Source of the DNA: Bacteroidota bacterium
GTDB taxonomy: Bacteria; Bacteroidota; Bacteroidia; Bacteroidales; VadinHA17
Direction of reading: 5' to 3'
NCBI GenBank assembly: GCA_012729475.1
Contig: JAAYDB010000043.1
Coordinates: 1 to 55,302 of the forward strand
DNA: 55,302 nt
Of the stretch, positions 42,652 through 50,371 are shown one piece after another. The number at the start of each line of letters is the position of its first letter. The first letter of the stretch is position 1. Made by a program: the position numbers and the translations under genes. The notes below the pieces were generated by a model, which was not told the DNA's origin, made no database searches, and was given only the letters and a program-made list of their open reading frames with translations.

Positions 42652-45600
42652 TTATTTTCCGCTTTTATCCGGAAAAGGAGGTATTGGAGGTACTTTCTCA
42701 GCTTCTGTTTTTAATTGTTCAAGAATAACACTTATTGCTTTATCCAGCTGATCGTCAATCCCCAGATATTCCCTGTGAGGGTCATTATCAATGACTATAT
42801 CCGGATCGACACCATATCCTTCAATAATAAATTGACTTCCATCGGCGGCATAAGGAGCCCAGGATGGTGTATTAATACTACCTCCGTCTATACATGGCTG
42901 AGGCCCTGATATACCCACCACTCCTCCCCAGGTACGGGTTCCTATGAGTGTACCGATCTTATTGTACTTAAACCTGTAAGAAAACAGATCTCCATCAGAG
43001 GCGGAATATCTGTCGCAGAGGGCGACCTTTGGACCCAGATGCGTTGCTTCCGGATTAACATCGCCTGTTGGTGCATTTGTAGTCATGGTAACATAGGTCA
43101 TATCCCGCATCAGACGTTCGATTATCTGAGGAGACACATTTCCTCCTCCGTTTCCTCTGTCATCAATGATTAGAGCCTCTTTGGACAGTTGAGGATAATA
43201 ATATTCAACAAACTGGTTCAGACCGGCAACCTGCATATCAGGAATATGTATATAACCAACCCTGCCATCAGTGGCCTCACTAACTCTTTTAATATTTTCC
43301 TGAACCCAGTTATAGTAATAAAGTGATGATTCTGTTTCGATTGGCTTAACGACAACTTTCCGGCTATTTTCAAAAACCGGTTTATTACCTACAGTGAGTT
43401 CAACCAGTTTACCAGCCTGACCAGCAAGCAATTCATAAACATTTCTGACCTTGTTTACAGGATTATCATTTACTGCGAGAATATAATCACCGTCGTTCAC
43501 ATTGACTCCTATTTCCTTTAGAGGTGATACAAGGGTCTGGTTCCAGTTAGCACCATCAAGTATTTTTTCTATCCTTGCATAACCTGATTTATCCATTACA
43601 ATTTTTGCACCCAAAAGACCCATTTGTATTCTTACAGGCATAGGACGCTCTCCGTTTGCAACATAGGCATGACCAACACTTAATTCTGCTATCATCTCTC
43701 CTATCAGGTATGTCAGATCTGTTCTGTGAACCACATGTGGCACCATAGCAAAATATTTCTCATGAATCTTTTTCCAGTCAAGGCCATGCATCCCGGGATC
43801 GTAAAAGAAATCTCTCATCTGTCTCAATGATTCATTGAAAATATTGGTCCACTCTTCCTTAAGATCTATCCACACTTTCATGTCGGCAGTGTTTATTGTT
43901 TCTTTGATTTCAGCTTTCCCTGCCGGAACAGGGATTATAGCATATTTATCACCCTGCCGTGCAAGCATTTTATCTCCTCCAGCTGTCTTGAGAAGAGTAA
44001 GCCGCTGTCCTACTTCCACCTCTTTCTTCTCTTTAAGATCAAAATATTTTGTTACCGGGCCAGTATCACTGCCACTAGTATTCATTATATAGAATATTTT
44101 TTCACCAACCGGCTGAAGATTAGAATAATTAGAGGGTTTTACAGGTAATGACACTATTCTGTCCATTATTCCTTCCGGATCAACCCTTATTTCATTTTCT
44201 CTTTCGTCGCTATCCTGTTGTTTTACATCTTCTTTGTTTTTGTCTGATCCGTCTTTAAGTGAGCTTTTATCATTGGCATCAGCCTCCAGCACTTTGTCAT
44301 CAGTAAAGGCCAGAGGTGAAGGAGTATCTTTTGCAAGTGTGATAAGATATATCCTTTCCATATTCAGATATGCATGGTTGAACTCTGTCTGACTATAGAC
44401 AGGATTGAAATCACGTTGAGACACAAAGAAGAGGTATTTACCGTCATCGCTGAAAACCGGGTTCCCGGACGAATATCTGTTGGCAGTTATTTCGGATGAC
44501 TTCTTTTTTTCAAGATCATACAACCTTATTACAGGAAAGGTAATCTCCTGACGTACGAAAGCTATCCATTTACTGTCAGGAGACCAGCTTGCATCATACC
44601 AGGGGCTTCTGGGTGATTTATCAACTATCACAATTTTACCATTATCAATATCAACATACCGTAAATCATTCTTTTTTGTGATATACATAATTTTCTTACT
44701 GTCTGGAGACCAGTCGAGATCAAAAATATATGTATCCTGATTCTTCGTGACCTGTCTGGGTGGCTCTGATCTGTCAGCATCCTGTATCCATATTTCAAAT
44801 TCTCCGCTCTTATCAGATATCCATGCAATATTTTTTCCATCAGGTGACCATTTGGCATTACGCTCATGGACACCTGAAGAAGCAGTAATATTTCTTGTTA
44901 CTCCTTCTTTGGAAGGAAGATTAAAAATATCACCGCGGGCACTGAAAACAACTCTTTCTCCATCCGGTGAAGGACTGGCGTCGGTTATTCTTTCTGAAGC
45001 ATCTTTTCTCACTGTTATTACAGCTTCAGAATCATCAGCTATGAAAATATCCAGTTTCTCTGTCTTGCGACTTTTAATATCAGTCTTGTATATGTATCCA
45101 CCATTTTCAAATACGATAGTCTCAGTACTGTGTGAGGGGAACTTAATATCATAATTATCGAAATCTGTTACTTTTTCAGTGTTTTTTGTTTTTGTATTAT
45201 AAACAAACAGGTTCATTATCCTTTCCCTGTCAGACAGAAAAAAAATCTCATCACCAATCCACATTGGGATAATATCCTGAGCTTTATTGTCTGTGATCTT
45301 TTCTGTTTCTCCTGAACTGAAATCAAATATTCTAAGGTCATCAGCCATTCCACCCTCATAGTATTTCCAGGTACGAAATTCACGAAACACCCAGTTGAAA
45401 ACCAGCTTTTTCCCATCCGGGGAATAGGAACAGAAACCTCCTTTGGAAAGTGGAATCTCAGTTGATGTTCCTCCTTCAGCCGGTACAGAGAACAACTGTC
45501 CTGTAAAATCATTAAAAGTATTTCTTCTTGAGCGATACACAATATTCTTTCCATCAGGAGTCCATGTCATCACAATATTGTTTGGTCCCATTCTGTCTCC

Positions 45601-45939
45601 GGGATCATCTCTTGACAAAGTAGCAGTAAAAGTCACTCTTTCTGGTTTTCCTCCTTGACTGGGGATAACAAAAACTTCGGTATTCCCTTGATATTGACCT
45701 GTAAAAGCTATTCTTTCTCCATCAGGAGAAAAGCGTGGAAACATTTCATATCCGGTATCAGTTGTAAGTTTTCTGGCCAGGCCGCCGTCACTATTGACAG
45801 AATACAAATCGCCGCCATAGGAAAAAACGATCTGATTTCCGTAAATGGCAGGGAAACGCATAAGCCTTGCCTCCTTCTGTGCAGATACAACCATACACAC
45901 GGATAATAACAGCAATGATATTTTAAACCTTATATTCAT
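42652..45939 (-). CDS. Tricorn-like S41 protease
   Basis: A 1095-residue exported protease. A signal peptide (ISLLLLSVCMVVSAQ) is followed by two blocks of WD40/TolB-like propeller repeats (FSPDGERIAFTGQ, WTPDGKNIVYRSRR, YSPDGKKLVFNW, WSPDSKKIMYIT, WSPDSKWIAFV), a charged insert at about 555-590, a tricorn core, a PDZ domain (GVNVNDGDYILAVNDNPVNKV) and the S41 catalytic part: LIIDDRGNGGGNV and CDRYSASDGDLFSYRF, where the Ser after SA is the nucleophile. Tricorn homologues degrade peptides from larger proteases. It is alone on its strand and probably periplasmic. Confidence 0.9.
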   Translation of the reverse strand: MNIRFKISLLLLSVCMVVSAQKEARLMRFPAIYGNQIVFSYGGDLYSVNSDGGLARKLTTDTGYEMFPRFSPDGERIAFTGQYQGNTEVFVIPSQGGKPERVTFTATLSRDDPGDRMGPNNIVMTWTPDGKNIVYRSRRNTFNDFTGQLFSVPAEGGTSTEIPLSKGGFCSYSPDGKKLVFNWVFREFRTWKYYEGGMADDLRIFDFSSGETEKITDNKAQDIIPMWIGDEIFFLSDRERIMNLFVYNTKTKNTEKVTDFDNYDIKFPSHSTETIVFENGGYIYKTDIKSRKTEKLDIFIADDSEAVITVRKDASERITDASPSPDGERVVFSARGDIFNLPSKEGVTRNITASSGVHERNAKWSPDGKNIAWISDKSGEFEIWIQDADRSEPPRQVTKNQDTYIFDLDWSPDSKKIMYITKKNDLRYVDIDNGKIVIVDKSPRSPWYDASWSPDSKWIAFVRQEITFPVIRLYDLEKKKSSEITANRYSSGNPVFSDDGKYLFFVSQRDFNPVYSQTEFNHAYLNMERIYLITLAKDTPSPLAFTDDKVLEADANDKSSLKDGSDKNKEDVKQQDSDERENEIRVDPEGIMDRIVSLPVKPSNYSNLQPVGEKIFYIMNTSGSDTGPVTKYFDLKEKKEVEVGQRLTLLKTAGGDKMLARQGDKYAIIPVPAGKAEIKETINTADMKVWIDLKEEWTNIFNESLRQMRDFFYDPGMHGLDWKKIHEKYFAMVPHVVHRTDLTYLIGEMIAELSVGHAYVANGERPMPVRIQMGLLGAKIVMDKSGYARIEKILDGANWNQTLVSPLKEIGVNVNDGDYILAVNDNPVNKVRNVYELLAGQAGKLVELTVGNKPVFENSRKVVVKPIETESSLYYYNWVQENIKRVSEATDGRVGYIHIPDMQVAGLNQFVEYYYPQLSKEALIIDDRGNGGGNVSPQIIERLMRDMTYVTMTTNAPTGDVNPEATHLGPKVALCDRYSASDGDLFSYRFKYNKIGTLIGTRTWGGVVGISGPQPCIDGGSINTPSWAPYAADGSQFIIEGYGVDPDIVIDNDPHREYLGIDDQLDKAISVILEQLKTEAEKVPPIPPFPDKSGK

Positions 45940-46062
45940 ATATATTCATATTTTAATTTGAAAGCAATTTATAAAAACAGATTAACTTTTACACTGTTAT
46001 TTATCAGAAAACAATCATTGAGAAAAGACAAAAAATAATTATTTGCGACAGTATATAGTTTC

Positions 46063-46132
46063 CTGTTTTGTGCGAAAGACACCCAAAATAAATTTTATAT
46101 AATTATTCCTGGAATTTAATGCTGTGCAAAAC
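46063..46132 (+). repeat. Dispersed repeat family 1, copy A
   Basis: Core CTGTTTTGTG-CGAAAGACACCCAAAATAAA followed by TATAATTATTCC-GGAA and GTGCAAAAC. The same core occurs at 46386-46440 and, with changes, at 48596-48666. Confidence 0.75.
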
Positions 46133-46151
46133 ATTGATTCTTTTTTTCCAT

Positions 46152-46196
46152 GACACCGGAGGTGTCAACATCCAGTAGCCCGGGTTCCACCCCGGG
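46152..46196. repeat. Double-hairpin palindromic unit
   Basis: Two hairpins lie side by side: GACACC-GGA-GGTGTC (46152-46166) and CCCGGG-TTCCAC-CCCGGG (46179-46196). The GTAGCCCGGG-hairpin form resembles REP-like intergenic palindromes. A third small hairpin, CAGCCC-TCC-GGGCTG, lies at 46357-46371. Confidence 0.6.
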
Positions 46197-46275
46197 AAAG
46201 GTGCATTCATCATAACAACAACACTGGAGGGGTTGACTTCAAAATGACATCCTGACTGACGGTAGCTTTTCCCCG

Positions 46276-46307
46276 GTTGAAAAAGTTGAAGAAGTTAAAG
46301 GGGGTTG
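46276..46307 (+). repeat. Dispersed repeat family 3, copy 1
   Basis: GTTGAAAAAGTTGAAGAAG followed by TTAAAGGGGGTTGA. A close copy is at 46722-46757. Confidence 0.55.
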
Positions 46308-46385
46308 AAACGGTTTTATTGCCACTGCCCCGGTGGAACCTGTACTATTGGAAGTCCAGCCCTCCGGGCTGAAGAACTTTCTGTG

Positions 46386-46440
46386 CTGTTTTGTGCGAAA
46401 GACACCCAAAATAAATTTGATATAATTATTAACTGAATTC
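46386..46440 (+). repeat. Dispersed repeat family 1, copy B
   Basis: Same core as copy A over the first ~45 bases (CTGTTTTGTGCGAAAGACAC, then CCAAAATAAATTTGATATAA); it diverges after AATTATT. Confidence 0.75.
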
Positions 46441-46603
46441 CTATAAACCGGAATTTACGCTTCACGCTGTTCAGCTTCAATCTCTGCTTCACTTTATTCC
46501 CATACGAGCTACAAACTTCCTGCCATTTTCCTGTCTGTCCGACTCCTGAACCCACTGTACCTGTTCTGACCCCTAAATCCCCTGTGCTATTTCTGACCCC
46601 CTA

Positions 46604-46634
46604 CCCCCTAAAGGGGGTTTAACAGACTGTATGA
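46604..46634 (+). repeat. Dispersed repeat family 2, copy D
   Basis: CCCCCTAAAGGGGG is a short hairpin, followed by TTTAACAGACTGTATGA. Related copies lie at 46670-46698 and 48691-48720. Confidence 0.7.
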
Positions 46635-46669
46635 TAGGGTTTTATGTTTATATCATGTCCGACTCCAAT

Positions 46670-46698
46670 CTCCCAAAAGGAGGCTTAACAAGCAGTCA
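46670..46698 (+). repeat. Dispersed repeat family 2, copy E
   Basis: CTCCCAAAAGGAGG hairpin followed by CTTAACAAGCAGTCAT. The hairpin arms changed together relative to copy D, suggesting that base pairing is kept. GTCCGACTCC precedes it at 46657-46666, a string also seen before other repeat units and, inverted, near 24890. Confidence 0.65.
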
Positions 46699-46721
46699 TT
46701 CAGGGTTATGATATAGGTTGC

Positions 46722-46757
46722 GTTGAAAAAAGTTGAAGAGGTTGAAGGAAGTTTAAT
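46722..46757 (+). repeat. Dispersed repeat family 3, copy 2
   Basis: GTTGAAAAAAGTTGAAGAGG followed by TTGAAGGAAGTTTAA, matching the unit at 46276. Confidence 0.55.
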
Positions 46758-47184
46758 AGGTAGCGCCTTTATGGCCTGTGTAGCGGGCGTACAAACAGGG
46801 TGTGGAGGGGCAAAAGAACGAACATAATAATAAAAAGAATATATATAAAGGGAGCAAACCTTTTAAAGACACCGATATTTACAAGAAAAAAACACACTTT
46901 TAGTTATAAATCTGTTGGTTGGCATTTTGGAGGCCTGTAAACCGCACAAAACAAAAAAAGTCTTAAACACATACTGTCAGGCTATATTATTGAGTTTCAA
47001 ACTATGGTTTTAATTTTTTTTATGTTAAAAAATCCTTATTATTGTCATTATTGAGAAAATAGTTCTATAAAATGCAGGGAATCCTTCAAAAAGATTATTA
47101 TTTTTGGTTTTTATCATTATCTGCAGGATCATAATGAGAGTATTATTTCAGGGATAACTTATATACCAAATTAAACTTAACGAT

Positions 47185-48483
47185 ATGAAAAACATTTCGA
47201 GACGTAGATTCATTCACCATTCAGCTGTTGGTGCCACAGGATTGGCGCTGATGCCTATTTTACAGGGATTCAGGCCGGGTCCTAACGACACAGTCAGACT
47301 GGGGTTCATTGGACTGGGCCAGCAGGCAATGAACCTGTTGAACGGTATGAGCCGTATTCCCGGAGTTGATGTTGTTGCCGGTGCTGATCTCTACGGTATC
47401 AAAAGAGAGAGATTTGAACAAAGGGTTAAGGAATATGCAAAAGCTAACAACAAAGAAGCTTCTGTCACTACTTATTCCGATTACAGGAAAGTACTTGACC
47501 GCAACGATGTTGATGCCGTTGTTATTGCAACTCCCGACCACTGGCATGCCATGATAGCTATTGCCGCCTGCAGGGCCGGTAAGGATATCTATCAGGAAAA
47601 ACCTATTACTTTCACTATAAAAGAAGGTATAAAGGTTGCAGAAGAAGTGAGAAAGAACAATGTCATTTTTGCCACAGGAAGCCAGCAGAGATCTGACAGC
47701 AACTATCAACACGCTGTCAATATGGTCCACAGAGAAGCTATCGGGAAACTTGAAAAAGTATGGGCTTACGTAGGCCCGGGTCCCGATCCCTATGACCTGC
47801 CAGAACAACCTGTTCCAAAAGATCTTGACTGGAGAACATGGATTGGTCCGCTTCCGTATATACACTACAACGAAAGACTCAATCCTCCCATCTCACTCAG
47901 ACCTGTTAAGAATGAAACTTACTGGGGTGCATGGCGCTATTACAAAGAGACCGGTGGCGGATATACCTGCGACTGGGGTGCTCATAACTTTGATATCGGT
48001 CAGTGGGGACTTGGTAAAGACCACAGTGGTCCGGTGAAAATCATCCCTCCGGGATACCAGGATACACAATACCTGACCTATGTCTATGACAACGGAATAG
48101 AAATGATCAACCAGCCTTATGATGACAGAAAGACTCTCGGAATAAAATTCTGGGGATCTGACGGCTGGATAAGCGTATCCAGAGGACAGATAGATGCTTC
48201 CGACCCATCACTTCTGCCTCCGGCAGGTGAAAAACCCGATCCGGGACTCTATGAAAGAAGCTCATCGCACGTCGAAAACTTCATTCATGCAGTTAAAACA
48301 CGTCGCGATCCCGTTGCTCCCGTAGAAGTTGGAATGAGAACATGCACAGCCTGTATCCTTGGTAACATAGCTATTGAACTTGCCAGACCTGTTTACTGGT
48401 CACCGGTAGTCCAGTACTTCATCAACGATCCTGAAGCTGAAGTTCATTTCCACAGAGAATATCACAACGGATACCAGTTGTAG
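47185..48483 (+). CDS. Tat-exported Gfo/Idh/MocA oxidoreductase (second copy)
   Basis: A 432-residue protein with a twin-arginine signal (ISRRRFIHHSAVGATGLALM). Rossmann motif LGFIGLGQQAMNLLNG; catalytic-Lys motif IYQEKPITFTIKEGIKVAEE; ATGSQQRSDSNYQHAVN; WIGPLPYIHYNERLNPP and GAWRYYKETGGGYTCDWGAHNFDIGQWGLG are the exported subgroup signatures. It is a clear paralogue in architecture of the gene at 22608-24089, though sequence differs strongly. It stands between two repeat-rich stretches, followed by a strong terminator, and is transcribed alone. Substrate unknown, probably a sugar or glycoside. Confidence 0.9.
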   Translation: MKNISRRRFIHHSAVGATGLALMPILQGFRPGPNDTVRLGFIGLGQQAMNLLNGMSRIPGVDVVAGADLYGIKRERFEQRVKEYAKANNKEASVTTYSDYRKVLDRNDVDAVVIATPDHWHAMIAIAACRAGKDIYQEKPITFTIKEGIKVAEEVRKNNVIFATGSQQRSDSNYQHAVNMVHREAIGKLEKVWAYVGPGPDPYDLPEQPVPKDLDWRTWIGPLPYIHYNERLNPPISLRPVKNETYWGAWRYYKETGGGYTCDWGAHNFDIGQWGLGKDHSGPVKIIPPGYQDTQYLTYVYDNGIEMINQPYDDRKTLGIKFWGSDGWISVSRGQIDASDPSLLPPAGEKPDPGLYERSSSHVENFIHAVKTRRDPVAPVEVGMRTCTACILGNIAIELARPVYWSPVVQYFINDPEAEVHFHREYHNGYQL

Positions 48484-48526
48484 ATTATACTTTCTTTTAA
48501 AGGAAGAATAATAACTTAATAATCAT

Positions 48527-48567
48527 AAACCTGCAACAGAACATTGAGGATCTGTTGCAGGTTTTTT
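48527..48567 (+). terminator. Strong intrinsic terminator of the Gfo/Idh gene
   Basis: AAACCTGCAACAGA (48527-48540) pairs perfectly with TCTGTTGCAGGTTT (48551-48564) around a ten-base loop, followed by a T-run to 48567. Confidence 0.95.
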
Positions 48568-48595
48568 GTTTATTCGCCTGTTTATACCTAACATT

Positions 48596-48666
48596 CTGTT
48601 TTGTATAAAAAACACCCAAAATAAAATTTGATATTATTATTCCCGGAACTTTTTGCCGTGCAAAAC
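48596..48666 (+). repeat. Dispersed repeat family 1, copy C
   Basis: CTGTTTTGTATAAAAAACAC then CCAAAATAAAATTTGATATT and a shared end CCCGGAACTTT...GTGCAAAAC. It matches copy A along its full length with substitutions. Confidence 0.7.
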
Positions 48667-48690
48667 TCCATGTATGTCCAAGCCCTAAAC

Positions 48691-48720
48691 TTCCTAAAAG
48701 GGGCTTAACAGGCAGTATGA
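48691..48720 (+). repeat. Dispersed repeat family 2, copy F
   Basis: TTCCTAAAAGGGG then CTTAACAGGCAGTATGA, matching copies D and E; here the hairpin arms are partly mismatched. Confidence 0.65.
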
Positions 48721-48829
48721 CAACGATATGCGCTCTCTGTCTGTCTAACCCCTCAGGCTTATTAACTTAAAAAAAGGAAATTATTTAATCCGCCTTCGCA
48801 TAAAGCTATGACAGAGGCGAGAGTCAGTT

Positions 48830-49300
48830 TTAATTCCTCAGTGTTGCAATTAACCTGTTCTCATTGGTTAACAGGGATAAGGCATCAATGATACTGGTGC
48901 ATATTATTTGTACATTGTTTATGATCTGCGAGTATGCACCTTCTGCCTGTATTACACCAATACTAAGTGCTGATCCTTTAAGCATAAGAATATCATTTCT
49001 CCCATTTCCTATGGATATAACCTTATCAGGACCGAGATCAGTAACATAGTTCAGCTTCTGACTGGCCTGATTCTCTTTCTCTATAACCTGAAGAATAACA
49101 GGAATTCCCCTTAGCTCCTTTTCTGCTGTTCCAAATGTATCAGCTGTCAGAACATGTACCCGGATAACAGAACTTAACTTTTTCAGCCTATCCGCAACAC
49201 CCTGTATAATACAGCCATCAACTGCCAGTGTCCCGTTATAATCAAGAACAAGATGTTCTGCCTCGACAGGTTTACGACCCGGAATATCAAGTGTTAGCAC
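48830..49300 (-). CDS. Small HAD-family hydrolase (soluble P-type ATPase-like)
   Basis: A 156-residue HAD protein. Motif I is HLVLDYNGTLAVDG (Asp nucleophile; D-x-N rather than D-x-D), motif II Thr in VLTADTFG, motif III/IV VISIGNGRNDILML. This matches the small proteins annotated as soluble P-type ATPase-like phosphatases, which lack membrane parts. The start is GTG at 49300 (MLTLDIPG), with no ATG nearby. Its first 20 codons and upstream bases are duplicated in decayed form at 52808-52885. Substrate unknown. Confidence 0.8.
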   Translation of the reverse strand: MLTLDIPGRKPVEAEHLVLDYNGTLAVDGCIIQGVADRLKKLSSVIRVHVLTADTFGTAEKELRGIPVILQVIEKENQASQKLNYVTDLGPDKVISIGNGRNDILMLKGSALSIGVIQAEGAYSQIINNVQIICTSIIDALSLLTNENRLIATLRN

Positions 49301-49317
49301 GATAATGTATATTGTTT
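49241..49317 (-). repeat. Direct repeat 1: 5' end of the HAD gene
   Basis: By hand alignment about 65 of 77 bases match 52808-52885 with one single-base gap. It covers the first codons of the HAD gene (through the AEHLVLD region) and about 17 bases upstream. Both copies have the same orientation and bound a 3.5-kb segment. Confidence 0.75.
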
Positions 49318-49493
49318 TTCAAATGCATACTGATTTGCTATATCTGAAGCACTTACAGTAAAATGGCCGCTTTTTATAATGATATACAAAAATACTGAAA
49401 ATTACTACAAGAATTTAATCTAGTTATTATAAAAGATTGTCATATCGAACTTTGTTTTAATGGTATGACAGCCCGACGAGCTTATCATGAGCA

Positions 49494-49540
49494 CCCACAT
49501 GTAAGTGATTATTAACATATTGGATATTTAATCATGTGGG
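49494..49540. repeat. Inverted repeat upstream of the SusD remnant
   Basis: CCCACATG (49494-49501) and CATGTGGG (49533-49540) are perfect inverted copies 31 bases apart, ending 14 bases before the ATG at 49555. It may be a regulatory hairpin of the former gene or a remnant end of a mobile element. Confidence 0.4.
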
Positions 49541-49554
49541 GTTCACAAACAACC

Positions 49555-49795
49555 ATGATTAAAAAAGTATATGTGAAAGTAAATCTGTACCTTATCCTGC
49601 AATCAGGACGATTTTCTTGAAACCACGGACAGATCGAAGCTGACCGATACCACAATGTGCGTAATTGAGGAGAATGCCGATGTATACCTTAATGACTGTT
49701 ATAGTGAACAGTTTGTACTACCCGGGGGATTGTCTGTTGTGACAAAACCCCAGGAAACAAAACCGGGGCTACTGACAATGACCTCCTGCCTGTGA
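49555..49795 (+). pseudogene. SusD/RagB-like outer membrane lipoprotein, N-terminal remnant
   Basis: An ATG at 49555 gives a signal-peptide-like start (MIKKVYVKVNLYLIL). At about 49592-49600 the coherent sequence shifts frame and continues as LSCNQDDFLETTDRSKLTDT and then EENADVYLNDCYSEQF before a stop at 49793-49795. This is the classical SusD start: lipobox Cys, N-D-FL-x-T-x, then the first helix with DCY. A further shifted frame continues after it (VIRYDTVYAGCG...). Only about 80 of the usual ~500 codons remain. No susC is adjacent, so a polysaccharide utilisation locus has been lost or left behind here. Confidence 0.6.
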
Positions 49796-50081
49796 TCAGG
49801 TATGATACCGTATATGCCGGATGCGGGGACCCAGTATCTGAACAACTGTTGACATTGACGCAAAAAAAGATCCAATTCTTACAGAAGTATAACAACATGA
49901 TGTTTTTCTCATCGAAAAAAGTTCTGAAAAAACCGCTGTCAGGTTTATTTTTTCTACCAATTAATTATTAGTCAAATTAACGAGATAAAGATCCGAAGAA
50001 TCTGACTATTAGTTAAGATTGTGTGTGCACATTATTATTTTTGTACAATAACAATATGAGAAATGAATCCTTTATGGATAA

Positions 50082-50315
50082 TTAACTATATATAATTGTT
50101 ATGTTATAAATACTCATATTCAATACTACTCAGACAGAAAGGCAGGCTTGAAAAGCAGAAGCCAGGCAACTACCCATAACAGGCTTGTAGCTGAGTTTTT
50201 TGTTATCAGGTCGGGCTGGATACAGGAGATACAGGCTGTTATTGTCAACCGATCTGACGAACTGCCAACCGGATGGGAACCAGATTACGGACCAGACCGT
50301 GCGGTGGAAAAATGA
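50082..50315 (+). pseudogene. Probable 3' remnant of a small exported/NTF2-like protein gene
   Basis: A frame open from just after TAA at 50079 to TGA at 50313 has no ATG, but its end reads VAEFFVIRSGWIQEIQAVIV then NRSDELPTGWEPDYGPD. This resembles, from memory, the C-termini of SnoaL/NTF2-like proteins (V-R-x-GKI-x-EI-x-AV ... PSGWE). It ends 57 bases before the lipoprotein ATG. The identity is uncertain. Confidence 0.3.
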
Positions 50316-50371
50316 GGTAATAAAATTTAAAATATATAAGTATTTTTAGATATCATTAAACTGTTTCAAAA

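Larger units (their letters stand above)
45940..47184. other. 1.2-kb intergenic repeat mosaic
   Basis: No credible coding region. It is built of short dispersed repeats (listed separately) and hairpins, with patches of higher GC than the surrounding genes, mainly in 46140-46800. The last 300 bases before the next ATG are plain AT-rich sequence. Short open frames here, for example on the minus strand at 46316-46555, run across repeat units and carry no protein features. Confidence 0.6.
48484..48829. other. 346-bp intergenic stretch with terminator and repeats
   Basis: It contains the terminator at 48527-48567, family 1 copy C and family 2 copy F. The rest is AT-rich and featureless. Confidence 0.5.
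49301..50371. other. 1.07-kb region of decayed coding sequence
   Basis: Contains the SusD-like remnant, a second remnant near 50082-50315 and an inverted repeat. 49318-49440 and 49900-50080 are AT-rich without signals that I recognise. Confidence 0.5.

Noticed and set aside
46316-46555. 79-codon open frame on the minus strand in the repeat mosaic
   Set aside because: It runs through a hairpin and a family 1 repeat copy, has no family features and no start signal.
46000-48800. CRISPR array from repeated units
   Set aside because: Repeats are few, unevenly spaced, diverged and from several families; no cas gene is present.
49689-49898. 69-codon open frame on the minus strand
   Set aside because: The opposite strand carries the SusD-like remnant, which explains the sequence better.
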